Of a stretch of 64,000 nt of DNA, positions 1 to 10,897 are shown piece by piece (the first letter of the stretch is position 1; each line of letters starts with the position of its first letter). The stretch comes from Theileria orientalis strain Shintoku (lineage: Eukaryota; Apicomplexa; Aconoidasida; Piroplasmida; Theileriidae), in contig NC_025261.1 in the NCBI RefSeq assembly GCF_000740895.1, positions 1,736,001-1,800,000 of the forward strand. The letters run 5' to 3'. The notes beneath the pieces were generated by a model that was not told the origin of the DNA, ran no database searches, and saw nothing but the letters and a program-made list of their open reading frames with translations. The translations under genes and the position numbers were made by a program.

Positions 1-2072
1 GCTATTGCAGTGAAACGGTCAAAGGCGCTGTAAATAGCCAAGATTTATTCACATTCGATTTGTCTAACCTAAAGCAATCAAAAGCATATAAATTACAACA
101 CAACCTCAACTTCTCAACAACTACTTCGGTCCTAGAGCCCGTTGAAGGGAAAAAATTGACAAAATTAGTCGACGGTCACGAAAATGTAGCCACCTTTTTA
201 AATGATCAATTAGTCACAAAAGTAGTATTCTCGCCGAGTGTAAACCCGTCTCTTCTTTCAGTAACATACATAAAAGGCAGTGCGCTCTACACGAGGAGGT
301 TCAGGAAGATGTTCGGTTGGAACGAGATAACGGTGGACGACTACAACTACCTGATGTTCGAGCTGTCGAGAACGCAGGCGGAAGTGACGATGGACGTGCA
401 AAACCTGGACCTAAGAAAGTTCACAGTGAGACGCGAAAAATACAGCAAGTACGAGCTGTTAAACGTGACGGTGCCGAAGGCGTACAACGTTACGAGAGTG
501 ATGAACGGACACCAGCTGGTGTGGGAGTCGAACAACGAGGAAAAGCTTAACTCGGCATTCGTGTCGACAGACTCCACGCCAGCAATGCTGTGCATTTCAG
601 TGTCAACAGGGAACGTGATGAGGCTTAGAACATACACGAACTTCAACGGAGTGTTTAACGAAGTGAACATGTCGGAATTCAGATTCGTACTGCAAAGTTT
701 CATGGCGAAAATGTCGAAGGACGCAGAAGACGGGGCAGCAGACTCTAAAGATGGGCCTGCGGAAAAAACACTCGATTTAACGGACTTGGACGTGTCGGAA
801 GTGGAGATGACGTATGGAGTGTTAGACAGAATGTCGTTTGTAAACATACATCCATTGAACGCAGCTAAAATAACAGAAGATAAGATACAAAAGAAAGTAA
901 ACAGGGTAATGGTGGACGGATATGAGTTGTGGGCATCAACAGGCACATCAAGATGCCTAAACGTGGCCTACACAGTGGAAAGTGAGCCTAGATTGTATAA
1001 CGTGCTGGTGTCGGAAGAGACCGAAGGAAAAACCAAGGACAGGTTCCTCTACTTCATGAGAGAAAACGGAACTTTCTACTCACTTCCGGAAGTGGAGTAC
1101 CAGAAGAAGGTGGCAGAGTTGGCACAGAAGGGAAGAACAGTGATGACCAGGCCAGTGGTGGGAGCGAGTGAAGTTTTTGACCTGGACCTTCTGGCGAAGA
1201 AGCTGGGCAAGGAGGACCTCAGAACACTGAAATTCACGCCAACCTACGGAACGAGAGTGTCCACAGTGGTCTCTGGGAAGGACCTGGTGTGGGTGGGCTC
1301 CAGCCGCGAGAAGCTGGATCACCTCTACTTCTTCAAAACGGGAAACACGAACCTGGTGCAGCTGGTGGTGACTGACGCGAACAACAGCCCGTCAACAAAG
1401 TTCTTCATGTACGAGGAGCACTCGGAGGAAGAATGGGCAGGTGAGAAGACTGCGGCAGTCGACAGCAGCAAGGTTGACAGCGCGACCTACACCAAGGTTG
1501 GTGGAAAGCCCCAATACAGAACATACACGAAGAACGAGGCGAAATCGGAGTCAATGGCCCTTAGAACAAAGCCAGGAGCGCCGGCACCAGGCCCCGCAAC
1601 TGAGAAAGTTCTCAGTGCCTACAAGTGGCTGTGGGTCTCAAGTCCACTGTTTTACAGCAACGTGGCACACGTGCAGCTGGTGAAGAACTACGTGTCAGTT
1701 GACGTGGAGGGAAAACTTAATCGGGGAGTGCTCTACCACAAAAAGGGCTCAGTGGGCAGAGTCTTCGTGCGCACGTACACGACATACCCTTCGAACTCAG
1801 TGACGTCACTGTTCGACAGTGAAAAGTGTATGTGGACGGCCTCAGAAAACGAGGAGGCGCTGAGCGTGTGCCTGTTTGAGCCGAGAGAGGCAGACCCGAA
1901 GCACGAAGTTAAGGGAGAACGCGGCCAGCCGCTGGAAGGGGAGCTGAAGAAGCTGGCGGAGTTGTACGTCAAGGTGGGCGACAAGGTCAGGAGAGTGTTC
2001 CTGGCCAGCGACGGAAAAAGGTGGGAGAAGGTGGATGAAGAGGACTTCAAGTTGATGTACAACAAACTTTAA
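1..2072 (+). CDS. FAINT-domain (DUF529) protein, 5'-partial
   Basis: The frame is open from base 3, with no start codon before the window edge, so this is the 3' part of a larger gene or exon; the stop is at 2070-2072. About 690 residues are visible. They form four or five repeats of the FAINT pattern: strands, then a hydrophobic-X-W turn (LVWESNNEEK, ELWASTGTS, LVWVGSSREK, KCMWTASENEE), then further strands with a charged end. FAINT domains occur in secreted Theileria and Babesia proteins, many exported to the host leukocyte or erythrocyte; no enzyme activity is known. The signal peptide, if present, lies upstream of the window. Codons are G/C-ending and purine-rich, unlike the AT-rich gene at 4924-9777. 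No introns are needed in the visible part. The family call is sure; the specific role is unknown. Confidence 0.85.
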   Translation, partial: YCSETVKGAVNSQDLFTFDLSNLKQSKAYKLQHNLNFSTTTSVLEPVEGKKLTKLVDGHENVATFLNDQLVTKVVFSPSVNPSLLSVTYIKGSALYTRRFRKMFGWNEITVDDYNYLMFELSRTQAEVTMDVQNLDLRKFTVRREKYSKYELLNVTVPKAYNVTRVMNGHQLVWESNNEEKLNSAFVSTDSTPAMLCISVSTGNVMRLRTYTNFNGVFNEVNMSEFRFVLQSFMAKMSKDAEDGAADSKDGPAEKTLDLTDLDVSEVEMTYGVLDRMSFVNIHPLNAAKITEDKIQKKVNRVMVDGYELWASTGTSRCLNVAYTVESEPRLYNVLVSEETEGKTKDRFLYFMRENGTFYSLPEVEYQKKVAELAQKGRTVMTRPVVGASEVFDLDLLAKKLGKEDLRTLKFTPTYGTRVSTVVSGKDLVWVGSSREKLDHLYFFKTGNTNLVQLVVTDANNSPSTKFFMYEEHSEEEWAGEKTAAVDSSKVDSATYTKVGGKPQYRTYTKNEAKSESMALRTKPGAPAPGPATEKVLSAYKWLWVSSPLFYSNVAHVQLVKNYVSVDVEGKLNRGVLYHKKGSVGRVFVRTYTTYPSNSVTSLFDSEKCMWTASENEEALSVCLFEPREADPKHEVKGERGQPLEGELKKLAELYVKVGDKVRRVFLASDGKRWEKVDEEDFKLMYNKL

Positions 2073-2422
2073 TGTTTTAAATTTATAAGTAGATAAGTTA
2101 GCTAGGTAGCTAGGTAAGCAGGGAGCCAGTAGGTGTTAATGTGTATGAAGGGAAGGGATAAGCGGAGGCGTAAATGGTTATAATTTAATAAAAGAATAGT
2201 TATAAGTAAAAGTATGGATAGATTAGGGAAGGTAAGGTCAATTGTGTTAAAAAACGTATGAATATTGGCAGTGTTAAGATGAAATATGGTGTGGTAGTTA
2301 TAGACCGCACATTAGCATAAATAGCCATACTAACAGTTTGTAAATTAATGTTTTATAAATTGAAAAGTAAATAAAAGCCAATGGGAGAATACTATAGTCC
2401 AAAAAAACAGTTTTTGGATCTG
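2073..2422. other. Intergenic spacer
   Basis: AT-rich spacer of 350 bases between two plus-strand genes. A short GCTAGGTA-like direct repeat lies near 2100-2115. I see no further gene, RNA or terminator. Confidence 0.6.
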
Positions 2423-4100
2423 ATGGCCGGTGCCCCGAAAGGGGAACAGGAATCCAAAGTAACTACAGTAAACTAGATATTTAAAGAGTAAATATCGTAA
2501 TTTGGAATAAAGAAAAAGGATTCGTTACTAAAATTAACTTAGGTGTCCCCGAACAATGAGAAGAAGACCGAAAATGACCCATTCGAAATACGACTGAGGC
2601 TAGACAGATCGGAAACACACAGTTTGGGAGTAGTATGTTTGCCAGAAAATATACAAGGAATGAAAATAGAGACGTTTAAGCCAATAGTAAGTATTATGAA
2701 CCTAAAAGATAGGAATTTAAAGACGCGTGAGCACACACTAGAATAGAAGAATAATTGGAATAATTAACCAATATACAGAATCCTTCGGCTACATTTGATG
2801 ATGAAAGCATAGTGTGGAAGTCATACGCAAGTGAAAAGCTGTTGACAAGACAGTTTAAGTCGAAAAAAACACAAGTGGATACAGACTGCTATTTTATGAT
2901 GGTGGAGCACAAAGTAAGATTAAAAATGGAATTTATAAGAGTAAATTAACAAAATATAGGCAAACAACACAATACTAGTGTCGCCAGTGTCCAACTATTT
3001 CATATTTGACCCGCACGTCCCATTGAAAACGCAAAATTTATCAAGCAAAACAGTAAGGAATTAGAAAGATATGTGCTAATAGATATTAAAAGATAAACAA
3101 GTTACAACTATATCATGTGTATTTAGGACAGCATTGAGGAGAGGCTGAAGAGAATAGTTAGAACGGAGGATATAGATACGAGGACGAAAACAGTGTCAAA
3201 TTTTATGAAAATGAGGTAGGAATGGATATAATATTGGCGGAAACAGCTGTTATTTAGCTATGTTAAACAGCCAGTAATTATCCCTGATTATAAGCTGTTA
3301 TTATGAGTGATGATTGGTAATTATGAGCTAGTTGATATTGCAATGATGATAATGTAGAAAAACAACGGAAAGCACAAAGACGAACTACGGGTGGGACTAC
3401 AAGAACGAGGAGCTGAGCGACGACGAAAATATGCCGACAGTGGCGAGAACAGAAGATAGTCAGGATGACCCGTTCTATAGCAAGGACTTGACGAACTACG
3501 GCCATGTAAGAGGAATATTTATGCCAAGTAGATAAGTAGTTGACTGTTAATATTATTAATATTATTATTATAATGCGTTAACATGGTAATACAGCACGTT
3601 AAAACGCTGCTGATGAAGCAAGAGGAGGAGGAAGTGGACGAGGAGTTGAAGCAGTTCAGCGACGATGAAGAAGAATCACAGGTGTCTGGGAGCTCAAAGG
3701 TAAAGGGAGACAGTCAACAAGGCGCACCAGAACTGTCATTTGGTGACAGAGTAATTGAATTCATAAAGGAAAATAAGAAAGTAACAATCAAGGTGAGAAG
3801 AGGACATTACGATTATTACGGTTACAAAGAGAAGATAACTATATTATATTGGTATTAGTAGCCAGATGTTTATTAGTTACCATATTGTTACTGTTAGGTA
3901 GTACGTGGTTATTGTTGACTACTATATTGTTACTGGTAGTTTCTAGCGGTATTAATGATGTTTAGTCGATATTGGTGCACTTTAACATCAAGGAGAAGAA
4001 CGAGGACTTCAGAACACTGCAGAGCGTGATTCAAAAGAGGTGTACAATGACGTCTGAAGAAAGGGATGGGAAAACAACTAAATATATAAGCATAAAGTGA
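2423..4100 (+). CDS. TFIIF alpha (RAP74)-like transcription factor subunit, 8 exons
   Basis: Joining eight short exons gives about 325 residues in one frame: 2423-2458, 2543-2686, 2779-2913, 2960-3052, 3127-3215, 3358-3505, 3595-3792 and 3966-4100. Every junction has GT...AG and the phases agree. The N-terminal part contains SNYFIFDPHVPLKTQNL followed by SIEERLKRIV...VSNFM, which resembles the RAP74 dimerisation domain (NYYIF...HVPF...L, then EEEWERRN..NHFSIM). Next comes NYGWDYKNEELSDDE, like the acidic W-D/F-D-E-E-x-x-D-D-E segment of RAP74. An acidic EEEEVDEEL stretch follows. The last two exons make a compact winged-helix-like end (RVIEFIKENKKVTIK...ILVHFNIK...RTLQSVIQKR). TFIIF binds RNA polymerase II at initiation and elongation. 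The family's usual length is 350-730 residues, so this is a short form. The gene structure is well supported; the identity is by eye and could be wrong. Confidence 0.62.
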
Positions 4101-4269
4101 AAAAAATGTAACAAATAGTAGAATATCGGCGCATATAATGTTGTTAAATGGTTTACACATTTAACCACACAAGCATGACGTAAATGGTGAATAAAAAAGT
4201 GTTAAAATAGATTTAAACTTAGAATTAGTGCTAAAATAATATTATTTAGTAATATTGGTAGTTTAATAA

Positions 4270-4608
4270 ATGGCAGCTAGGAACCCAGGGCCAATAATTC
4301 TGGACCCACCAGTGGGATTCCCTCCGTTTAAAAACTGGGTAAACAGAGACCATATATCAAGGAGGCTGTTCAGAGAGTCAGAAGTGAACACGAGAATATA
4401 CAAGTACATATATAAAAATTTCGGCCTCAAGGGAAGCGTGCCAATAGACAATAAGGTGGGACTCTACAGAATAAGGCTGCGCTGCATAGGAGGAGGCTAT
4501 GGGCACGGAATATTCAGGTTCACGAGAATGTCGAAGCTGGCCTTTTTGCAGGTGGCGAGGGAAGGCTGGCTGCGAAGGTACGGGTACAGGCCAGATCTGT
4601 TCAGATGA
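4270..4608 (+). CDS. Small basic conserved-looking protein, function unknown
   Basis: Single-exon reading frame of 112 residues; ATG at 4270 is the first in the frame, after stop-rich AT spacer. The protein is basic and tightly packed with Arg, Tyr, Phe and Gly. It starts MAARNPGPIILDPPVGFPPF and has a central RCIGGGYGHGIFRFTR and a C-terminal REGWLRRYGYRPDLF. There is no signal peptide, membrane span or low complexity. G/C-ending codons and aromatic/basic density suggest a real, constrained protein such as a mitochondrial ribosomal or respiratory-complex subunit. I cannot match it to a family, so that is only a guess. It lies 170 bases after the TFIIF-like gene in the same direction and faces the convergent gene at 4924. 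Confidence 0.6.
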   Translation: MAARNPGPIILDPPVGFPPFKNWVNRDHISRRLFRESEVNTRIYKYIYKNFGLKGSVPIDNKVGLYRIRLRCIGGGYGHGIFRFTRMSKLAFLQVAREGWLRRYGYRPDLFR

Positions 4609-4923
4609 GGAGCGGAACGTGTCGCGGCGAAATCGGCACATATAATGTTTAAGCACACAAACATTACATATTATTATTGGCATTTAGTAACGTAGCTTCT
4701 TTAAACGGATCAGGGTTGGTAATGTTTCAATAATAGTCACTTATTTGAATATGGGTGTGTGCAAATAGCGTACGGGTGTATTCTTGCTTTACTAGGTTAA
4801 ATTTAAATCTTAAAAGTGGTATTTTACAGTGCATAGTGTGAGTTTACTATCCATCATATTTCGAAAGATAGATCGTGAAATAATGTACAAAAGAACGCAA
4901 ACTAAATCTGGACCTCATTGGTT
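4609..4923. other. Convergent intergenic spacer
   Basis: AT-rich 315-base stretch between the ends of two convergent genes. It presumably holds both 3' untranslated regions. Nothing else is recognised. Confidence 0.5.
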
Positions 4924-7900
4924 TTATTTAGTGGCACATCTGGAAATGACTTTATACAATGGGTAGGCACTACTGCTAACGGTTACAAGGGCTCCTCCAC
5001 CGCCACCAACTGCCTCTTTGTGGTCATCAAGAAATTTTACAATTTTCTCCCCAACTCCTTTGTCTTCAGTTGTATTGTCATCTGGATTAGGAACAGGTTC
5101 TTCCACAACTTTACGTTTGCCATTTCTTGAGGTCATGCCTCCTGAACTACTAAACTCATTGCCATTTTCTAGTCCCAGCGAATCTGAATCATTTGAAGAA
5201 TCTACTCCAACTTTGGACAATTCTTGCTCTTCCCTCCTCTGATTATGATTTGTATCAGAGGCTGACTCGAATCCGGTTCCAGAAGAAACTGCTTGATCTT
5301 CGCGGTTCGATGTCCTAAAACGTTCTTGATCTTGCCCTAAATTTTTGTACCTATCTCCATTTTCAGCTGACTCTGGTGAAGAGACGGTTGTTCCTCTATC
5401 TGCCAATCCTGAACCAACACCTTTTTGAGAAGTTGATTCTCTAGAATCTAATGAATCTGGAGGACTTGATTCCTTAATTTCTGCGATCGGAGAGGTTCTC
5501 CCAGATGTAACATCGCCATTCTGACGATGATCGGGGTTAGATGCGAGAGAGAGTTCAGAAGTAGATGTTGAATGATGTAATGATTCTGACCCTGTTACAT
5601 GTAAATCCGATGATTGACTGATATGTCCCCCTGGGATTTCAGCCTGTGGAGAGTGTGTAATAGTCTGTTTCGATGTTTCTGGAAGTAAAACAGGAGGTGA
5701 TTCTGAATGTTCCACTTGTTTGGGAATTGCTTCTTGTGCCGGCAATAATAGTTGTACAGCACTGTCACCTTCTCCCATGGCCTCTTGGGAACCAACTGGG
5801 TCTATTGGAGAAGTAGGGCCTAGTTCAGAACCTTTTAGAGGTGGTGGTTCTGTTCCAGGGCATTGAGTAATTCCTGAATCTACATTCTGGTCACATATTT
5901 CTGTTTCAACTTCTGAATGTTGATTTGAAATACGGTTCATAGGGTCGGTAGTTAATTGTTTGAATATTTCTGGAATCTGTTCGAAATATTCTCTACATTG
6001 ATGTTCATCATCTTCTGGTGTAGTTGTTAGTGATGTCATCAAATCACACCCATATTCTATCTCTTTAAATTGGTATTTTAGTTCTTTTTCTCCTTTGTTA
6101 TCATAATAATAGTATCCAAAAGTAGCATTGTTAAAACTTGTTTTTTGGTTTAGTAACACTAATTTAGGATAGATTAAATCTTTTAACGTAAAAATAAAAG
6201 CTACTTGAGCGATATCATGAGACTTAAGTTTGTCTTTGTGCTCATTAAAATCTTGGTTGCTAATTGCTTTAATTTTGCTGATTTTATATTTATTAACAGG
6301 ATCGTGTACACGCATTATATGAGTTGAATTTGAATACTCTGTTACAACAACTCTTTTGGAGCTGAAACCATCTTTTTTATAATAATAAGAATCTGAACAG
6401 TAAGGTATTCCATAATCGGTTTTTTGTGAAGAATCGATTTCATTTAAAATGGAGTTAATTTCATCAAGTTTATCCTTTATGTTTTTTTTAATTAAATCGT
6501 TTCCAGATGACAAACTTATATTTATCTGGTTCCACTTTTTGAAATAATTAGATTTGTCAATAGGAATAAAAAATTGATTTCCGAATTTGAACATCAAAGG
6601 AACTTTATCAGTTTCACTGCTTCCCAAACAGTCGTTTTCATAAAAATAGACTATGATGCTGGATTGCAGTGTGGAATCAGATTTTTTATAGTATAATGGT
6701 AACATTTTGTTATTATAAATTAATCCGATGTTATTGCCGGCTATATTTATTAAAAGATCAAGAGTAGGATTTGATTGTTTTATGTTGTTATAGTAATTGT
6801 ACAGTTGGTGTTCACAGCAACGATAGCTTTCAGGTCTAAAACCAGGGTCTCTATATAATCTATCAACTTTTACTTCTGAAGAGTCGCTGTCACCTGCTAT
6901 TGTATTATGAGAATCGTTTGTATAATCATAATGTTGTTCCATTTTTACCGTTAAAGGTACAAACAACTTAGAACCAATGGTATGTAGTTGATGTTTAATT
7001 TGTTCATTGGAATCAATAGGTTCTATATTTGTCCAAATGATACCATCTATGTCATTTCTTGAATACCATTTATCTGAATCAGATGATTTTATTTGTACAA
7101 GTAGAGGCTTTACGTAATTAACATCGTTGTAAGTGTAATATATAAAAATTTCATTCCCTGCGCCATTGGTTTTCAAACCTGTTAATTTACCGTTATAATA
7201 TACTTTTCCTATACTGTATTCATTAGTAGTTGTATGACAAATTTTTCTATAATATGAGCTCTTACAAACATTAACTTTGATTCTATCAGTGTGAAATTGT
7301 GATTTTAACTCAGCCGATTCTTGAGGCTTAGAAATTCCGTAACTACTATTGTCATCCGTTTGTGATAAATTGATTTCATTAAGATCAAGATTAATTTGAT
7401 CCAATTCTGCCTTTAAGTGTGTGTTAGGACTTGTTATGCCTTGAACTTGAATCCATTTGTTAAAATAGTTGTTCTTACTGCTAGGCTTATAATAGTTGCC
7501 GTTGTAACCTACTAGTAGTGGAATCGTATCAACAGATTTATTACTATAAAAATAAACATGAACATCTTTTTTGTTGCAATTATAAAATATTGGCAACTTT
7601 TGAGATTGTCCATTATTTTTATGTGTAGGTATCTCTCTGTCATAAATAAACAATCTCAAACCACCTATATTTTCTTCTTTAGTAGAACCTGTAAATGCTG
7701 GTATGGTATGCTCATAACATATATAATTAGAATCACTTAAACAATCAGATATCTTGGAAACGGTTATCTCATTACTGATAGAAGATCCAGGATCGGTGCC
7801 AGTTAAATTATTATTAACAAGGCATATTTGATATTGACCTCCCTGTTTTTCTAATTGTAACTTTAAAGACTTGTTAAAACTGTAATGAATACTATTTATT

Positions 7901-9777
7901 TTGTTGGTCAAACCCGAATCTTCTTTCAGATTACTTGTATTTCTGTCTTCAATTTTTCTCCATTTTGTAATATCAGTACTAATTTTTCGTTCATAAAACA
8001 GGTCAGAAATACTAGATTTTTTACCAAAACAAATTAAGAGCGGACTGCTATTGCTAGAATCGGACAAATGGTAATAGGCTGTTACTTGGTTATAATTTTT
8101 ATTACTGTATTCTGATTCATATACTTGTGAAAAAGATTTATTCTTTTCACAATCCAAGATTTCTTCTTCTCCAATCATGACCTTGCCTATTTCGCCCTTA
8201 TTTGTGGTCTCAAATGTTTTTTTTCTATATTTTTGATTATTATCTATTTTAACATCAACCCTAGTTTCTACGAAGCCTTTGGGCTTTTTTTCACCAATAT
8301 TTAAGCCGTACTTAGCACTATTGTTTAAAAGAATAGCATTTAAATCCCTGTTAATTTTTTTAAGCTGTGATACTATACTGCTATCAAGGCCTGACTGACC
8401 AGGTTCAATTCCTTTTAATTCTGTTTCCTCAGCCCATTTATCAAAATATTTTTCCTTACTTATAGATTTATACCACTTGTTTTTATAGCAAATTAATAAT
8501 GGTACATTGTCATCATTGTAAAAATATGTGTAAATCTTATCCTTATTTTGAGGTGGCCCTGAAGCAGTTTTATAATAAATAATTTCTCTTTTACTTAGGG
8601 CAGTTTCGTATAGTTTTACTTCAATATCATCTTTAATGGAGTCATCGACGTTACTAGATTCATTTGTATTGGAACCAATAAATAATCTTAATCCAATGAC
8701 ATTGGACAAACCAGAAATATCACCAGTGGTCGTCTGAGATAAGTCATTATAAAAGCATTGATAGTTTTTATCGCTTAAACTGGAGCAAGCTTTGACCGAG
8801 ATTTTTAGAGATTGCTTTTTGCATGAATCTGGAGTATCCTCAATATTTTCAACTAGTTTAATAGGATAGCTACTGTCCCTAGTGTTCTTGTTGATATAAA
8901 TCATTATTGATTGATTGATATCATAAAACACTTTATCAAGTGTTGCAGGTAGATTTTCTGTATTAAAATCTGTACCTGTATCACTGATTTTTTTCCATTT
9001 TTTTCCATCCCTAGTTTCTCTTTTAAAATAAGTATCAGTGTTAGAACTATTTTCGGTAGAGTAATCTGTAAATTTTACTAGCAATGCGACATCTTTATCG
9101 GAATAATAAATTTCAATAAAATCAAATGATTTGCCTTCAATGTCAAAAAATGATTCATAAACCAAACTTTGTTCCTTTTCAAATAAGGTGTTAGGAGATA
9201 ATATGTACGGTCCAGCAAATTTATCTTCGTGAACAGAGTATTTATATTGCACATAATTTTTATATTTAGTACGCTCTTCGTCTCTTTGATAATTTTCAGA
9301 TCGTTTATCTGTTTTAAAAGTTAGTTTGTTTCTCCTAGAATTTTCTTCCTTTAGTTTATTTGGTATTTCACTATCTAAAAAGTAATCGTTTTTTGGAAAT
9401 CCGGTGGACGTTTTAAGCTTAGTCAGATCTACATACTTGTAGTATTGAGTAGAGTTGGATCTTATGAAACCTATTACTAAAGGAATCCTTGGATGATCTT
9501 TCGAATAAAAAGCTTCAACCTTATTAACTAAATGTTCAGCGCTATTGGTACAATAGGTGAAAATGAGATTGTCCATAGTGAGTGATTTAATATACACATA
9601 AAAAGGCCATTTGGACCAAAACAACCAGGAAGAAGATGGATATGAAGTATTATAATGAATATCGTACGTAACCTTGTCAAAAGATTTAAGACTATCATAA
9701 TCCTCTTTTTTAACATGAACAGTCTCATTTGCTCCTGTATATTTATCGTTCTTTTGACTGAGTTTTATGTCTACCAT
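4924..9777 (-). CDS. 1617-residue Theileria-type PLL(I/V)...W repeat-module protein with C-terminal membrane segment
   Basis: One uninterrupted frame of 1617 residues; ATG at 9777, no cleavable signal at the N terminus. Roughly residues 20-1290 are divergent tandem modules. Each has an aromatic strand (VYFYSNKS, IVYFYEND, IYTYFYNDD), then a PLL/PLV/PLM core (VPLLICY, SPLLICF, IPLLVGY, KPLLVQI, VPLMFKF), then a Tyr-rich strand ending in KW. At least eight cores are visible and two module types appear to alternate. Residues about 1300-1560 are a low-complexity S/E/P/T/G tail. The last 45 residues hold AVGGGGGALVTVSSSAYPLYKV, a possible membrane span. The module is reminiscent of a large family of uncharacterised T. 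equi and T. orientalis proteins. Codons are strongly AT-rich. A paralogue lies at 57591-59798. Function is unknown; surface or exported location is inference. Confidence 0.82.
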   Translation of the reverse strand: MVDIKLSQKNDKYTGANETVHVKKEDYDSLKSFDKVTYDIHYNTSYPSSSWLFWSKWPFYVYIKSLTMDNLIFTYCTNSAEHLVNKVEAFYSKDHPRIPLVIGFIRSNSTQYYKYVDLTKLKTSTGFPKNDYFLDSEIPNKLKEENSRRNKLTFKTDKRSENYQRDEERTKYKNYVQYKYSVHEDKFAGPYILSPNTLFEKEQSLVYESFFDIEGKSFDFIEIYYSDKDVALLVKFTDYSTENSSNTDTYFKRETRDGKKWKKISDTGTDFNTENLPATLDKVFYDINQSIMIYINKNTRDSSYPIKLVENIEDTPDSCKKQSLKISVKACSSLSDKNYQCFYNDLSQTTTGDISGLSNVIGLRLFIGSNTNESSNVDDSIKDDIEVKLYETALSKREIIYYKTASGPPQNKDKIYTYFYNDDNVPLLICYKNKWYKSISKEKYFDKWAEETELKGIEPGQSGLDSSIVSQLKKINRDLNAILLNNSAKYGLNIGEKKPKGFVETRVDVKIDNNQKYRKKTFETTNKGEIGKVMIGEEEILDCEKNKSFSQVYESEYSNKNYNQVTAYYHLSDSSNSSPLLICFGKKSSISDLFYERKISTDITKWRKIEDRNTSNLKEDSGLTNKINSIHYSFNKSLKLQLEKQGGQYQICLVNNNLTGTDPGSSISNEITVSKISDCLSDSNYICYEHTIPAFTGSTKEENIGGLRLFIYDREIPTHKNNGQSQKLPIFYNCNKKDVHVYFYSNKSVDTIPLLVGYNGNYYKPSSKNNYFNKWIQVQGITSPNTHLKAELDQINLDLNEINLSQTDDNSSYGISKPQESAELKSQFHTDRIKVNVCKSSYYRKICHTTTNEYSIGKVYYNGKLTGLKTNGAGNEIFIYYTYNDVNYVKPLLVQIKSSDSDKWYSRNDIDGIIWTNIEPIDSNEQIKHQLHTIGSKLFVPLTVKMEQHYDYTNDSHNTIAGDSDSSEVKVDRLYRDPGFRPESYRCCEHQLYNYYNNIKQSNPTLDLLINIAGNNIGLIYNNKMLPLYYKKSDSTLQSSIIVYFYENDCLGSSETDKVPLMFKFGNQFFIPIDKSNYFKKWNQINISLSSGNDLIKKNIKDKLDEINSILNEIDSSQKTDYGIPYCSDSYYYKKDGFSSKRVVVTEYSNSTHIMRVHDPVNKYKISKIKAISNQDFNEHKDKLKSHDIAQVAFIFTLKDLIYPKLVLLNQKTSFNNATFGYYYYDNKGEKELKYQFKEIEYGCDLMTSLTTTPEDDEHQCREYFEQIPEIFKQLTTDPMNRISNQHSEVETEICDQNVDSGITQCPGTEPPPLKGSELGPTSPIDPVGSQEAMGEGDSAVQLLLPAQEAIPKQVEHSESPPVLLPETSKQTITHSPQAEIPGGHISQSSDLHVTGSESLHHSTSTSELSLASNPDHRQNGDVTSGRTSPIAEIKESSPPDSLDSRESTSQKGVGSGLADRGTTVSSPESAENGDRYKNLGQDQERFRTSNREDQAVSSGTGFESASDTNHNQRREEQELSKVGVDSSNDSDSLGLENGNEFSSSGGMTSRNGKRKVVEEPVPNPDDNTTEDKGVGEKIVKFLDDHKEAVGGGGGALVTVSSSAYPLYKVISRCATK

Positions 9778-10897
9778 TCCTTCAAGGAAGATATATCCTT
9801 AGCATATACACATGTTATTTTTGAAAAATCAAAGAATACACATATGTATTACAAATGATTAAAATATATTAATATGTTAAGAGTATGGTACAAACATACG
9901 ATATAATTGCTAATCGCAGTGAGGCTAAATGATTAATCAGTAATTAATCAGTTTGATTTGTCACATCTAAACTTTCGTCAAAATGTAAAATCGTAGAATA
10001 GGTTTAGTCTACATTTGTAATGACTTTAAAAAAAATATATAGTATATAGACAGTAAATGAAACTTTGATCTATACCAATTTGAATGGATATATTTAAATA
10101 TTGATACAATTAGATAATAACATTTCTAGTATTCGACTGCAGCTCATTTTTATGTAAGGTATCTAAATTTACAAAAAATAAGATAAACTAGAATAAATAA
10201 CCCATTGGATAGTATAATTCGTATGGTTTCTTAAAAATTGAACCAATAATTTAAAACACGAATTTCAGATAGTATTTCTAAATTTGGCAATGGCTCATAT
10301 TTTAAATTAGGAACTAATAAGCAACTGATACTATCCAATTTGGGTGGTAATATCATATATAATTATGATTTATTCAAAGGTATCTCAATAAGAAAAAATA
10401 AATAAAAATTGAAGTGTTAGTTTGTTGTTGGTTTTTGTATGGAAACGGCTTACTGAGTTTAAAGAGATAATCATGTTAATGAGAATGTTTATAAATTGTT
10501 TTTAATTGTTTATTAACATAAAATCTTTAATAATCTAATAAAATTTAAATGAATGAAATTTAAAAAAGTTTAAAGTAGAAAATAAATATGGTACAAATAT
10601 CAAGTAAAATATGATTAAATTATAAATTTGAAATGTTTTAAAAATAACATTTTTGTAAATTTGTTACTGGTTTAATGTGTAAAAGGATTAAGTAAAAAAT
10701 AAATATTTTTGTCAGTGGGTTGACAACACTACATAAGATTCCAAATGTGACGTTTGAATTTATTTACACATTTGAACAGTGATTCATATATATAATATAC
10801 ATTGATATATTTGTTTTATCTATATCATTTTGTATTTATAAGCTCGTACATATGTATATAACCCAATATATATATTAAGATGTGAATAAAGGAATCA
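9778..10897. other. Long AT-rich intergenic region
   Basis: About 1.1 kb upstream of the gene at 4924-9777 and downstream of the gene at 10898-12384, both on the minus strand. It is dense in A/T runs and stops in all frames. I see no gene, tRNA or organised repeat; it probably carries the promoter for the 1617-residue protein. Confidence 0.55.
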
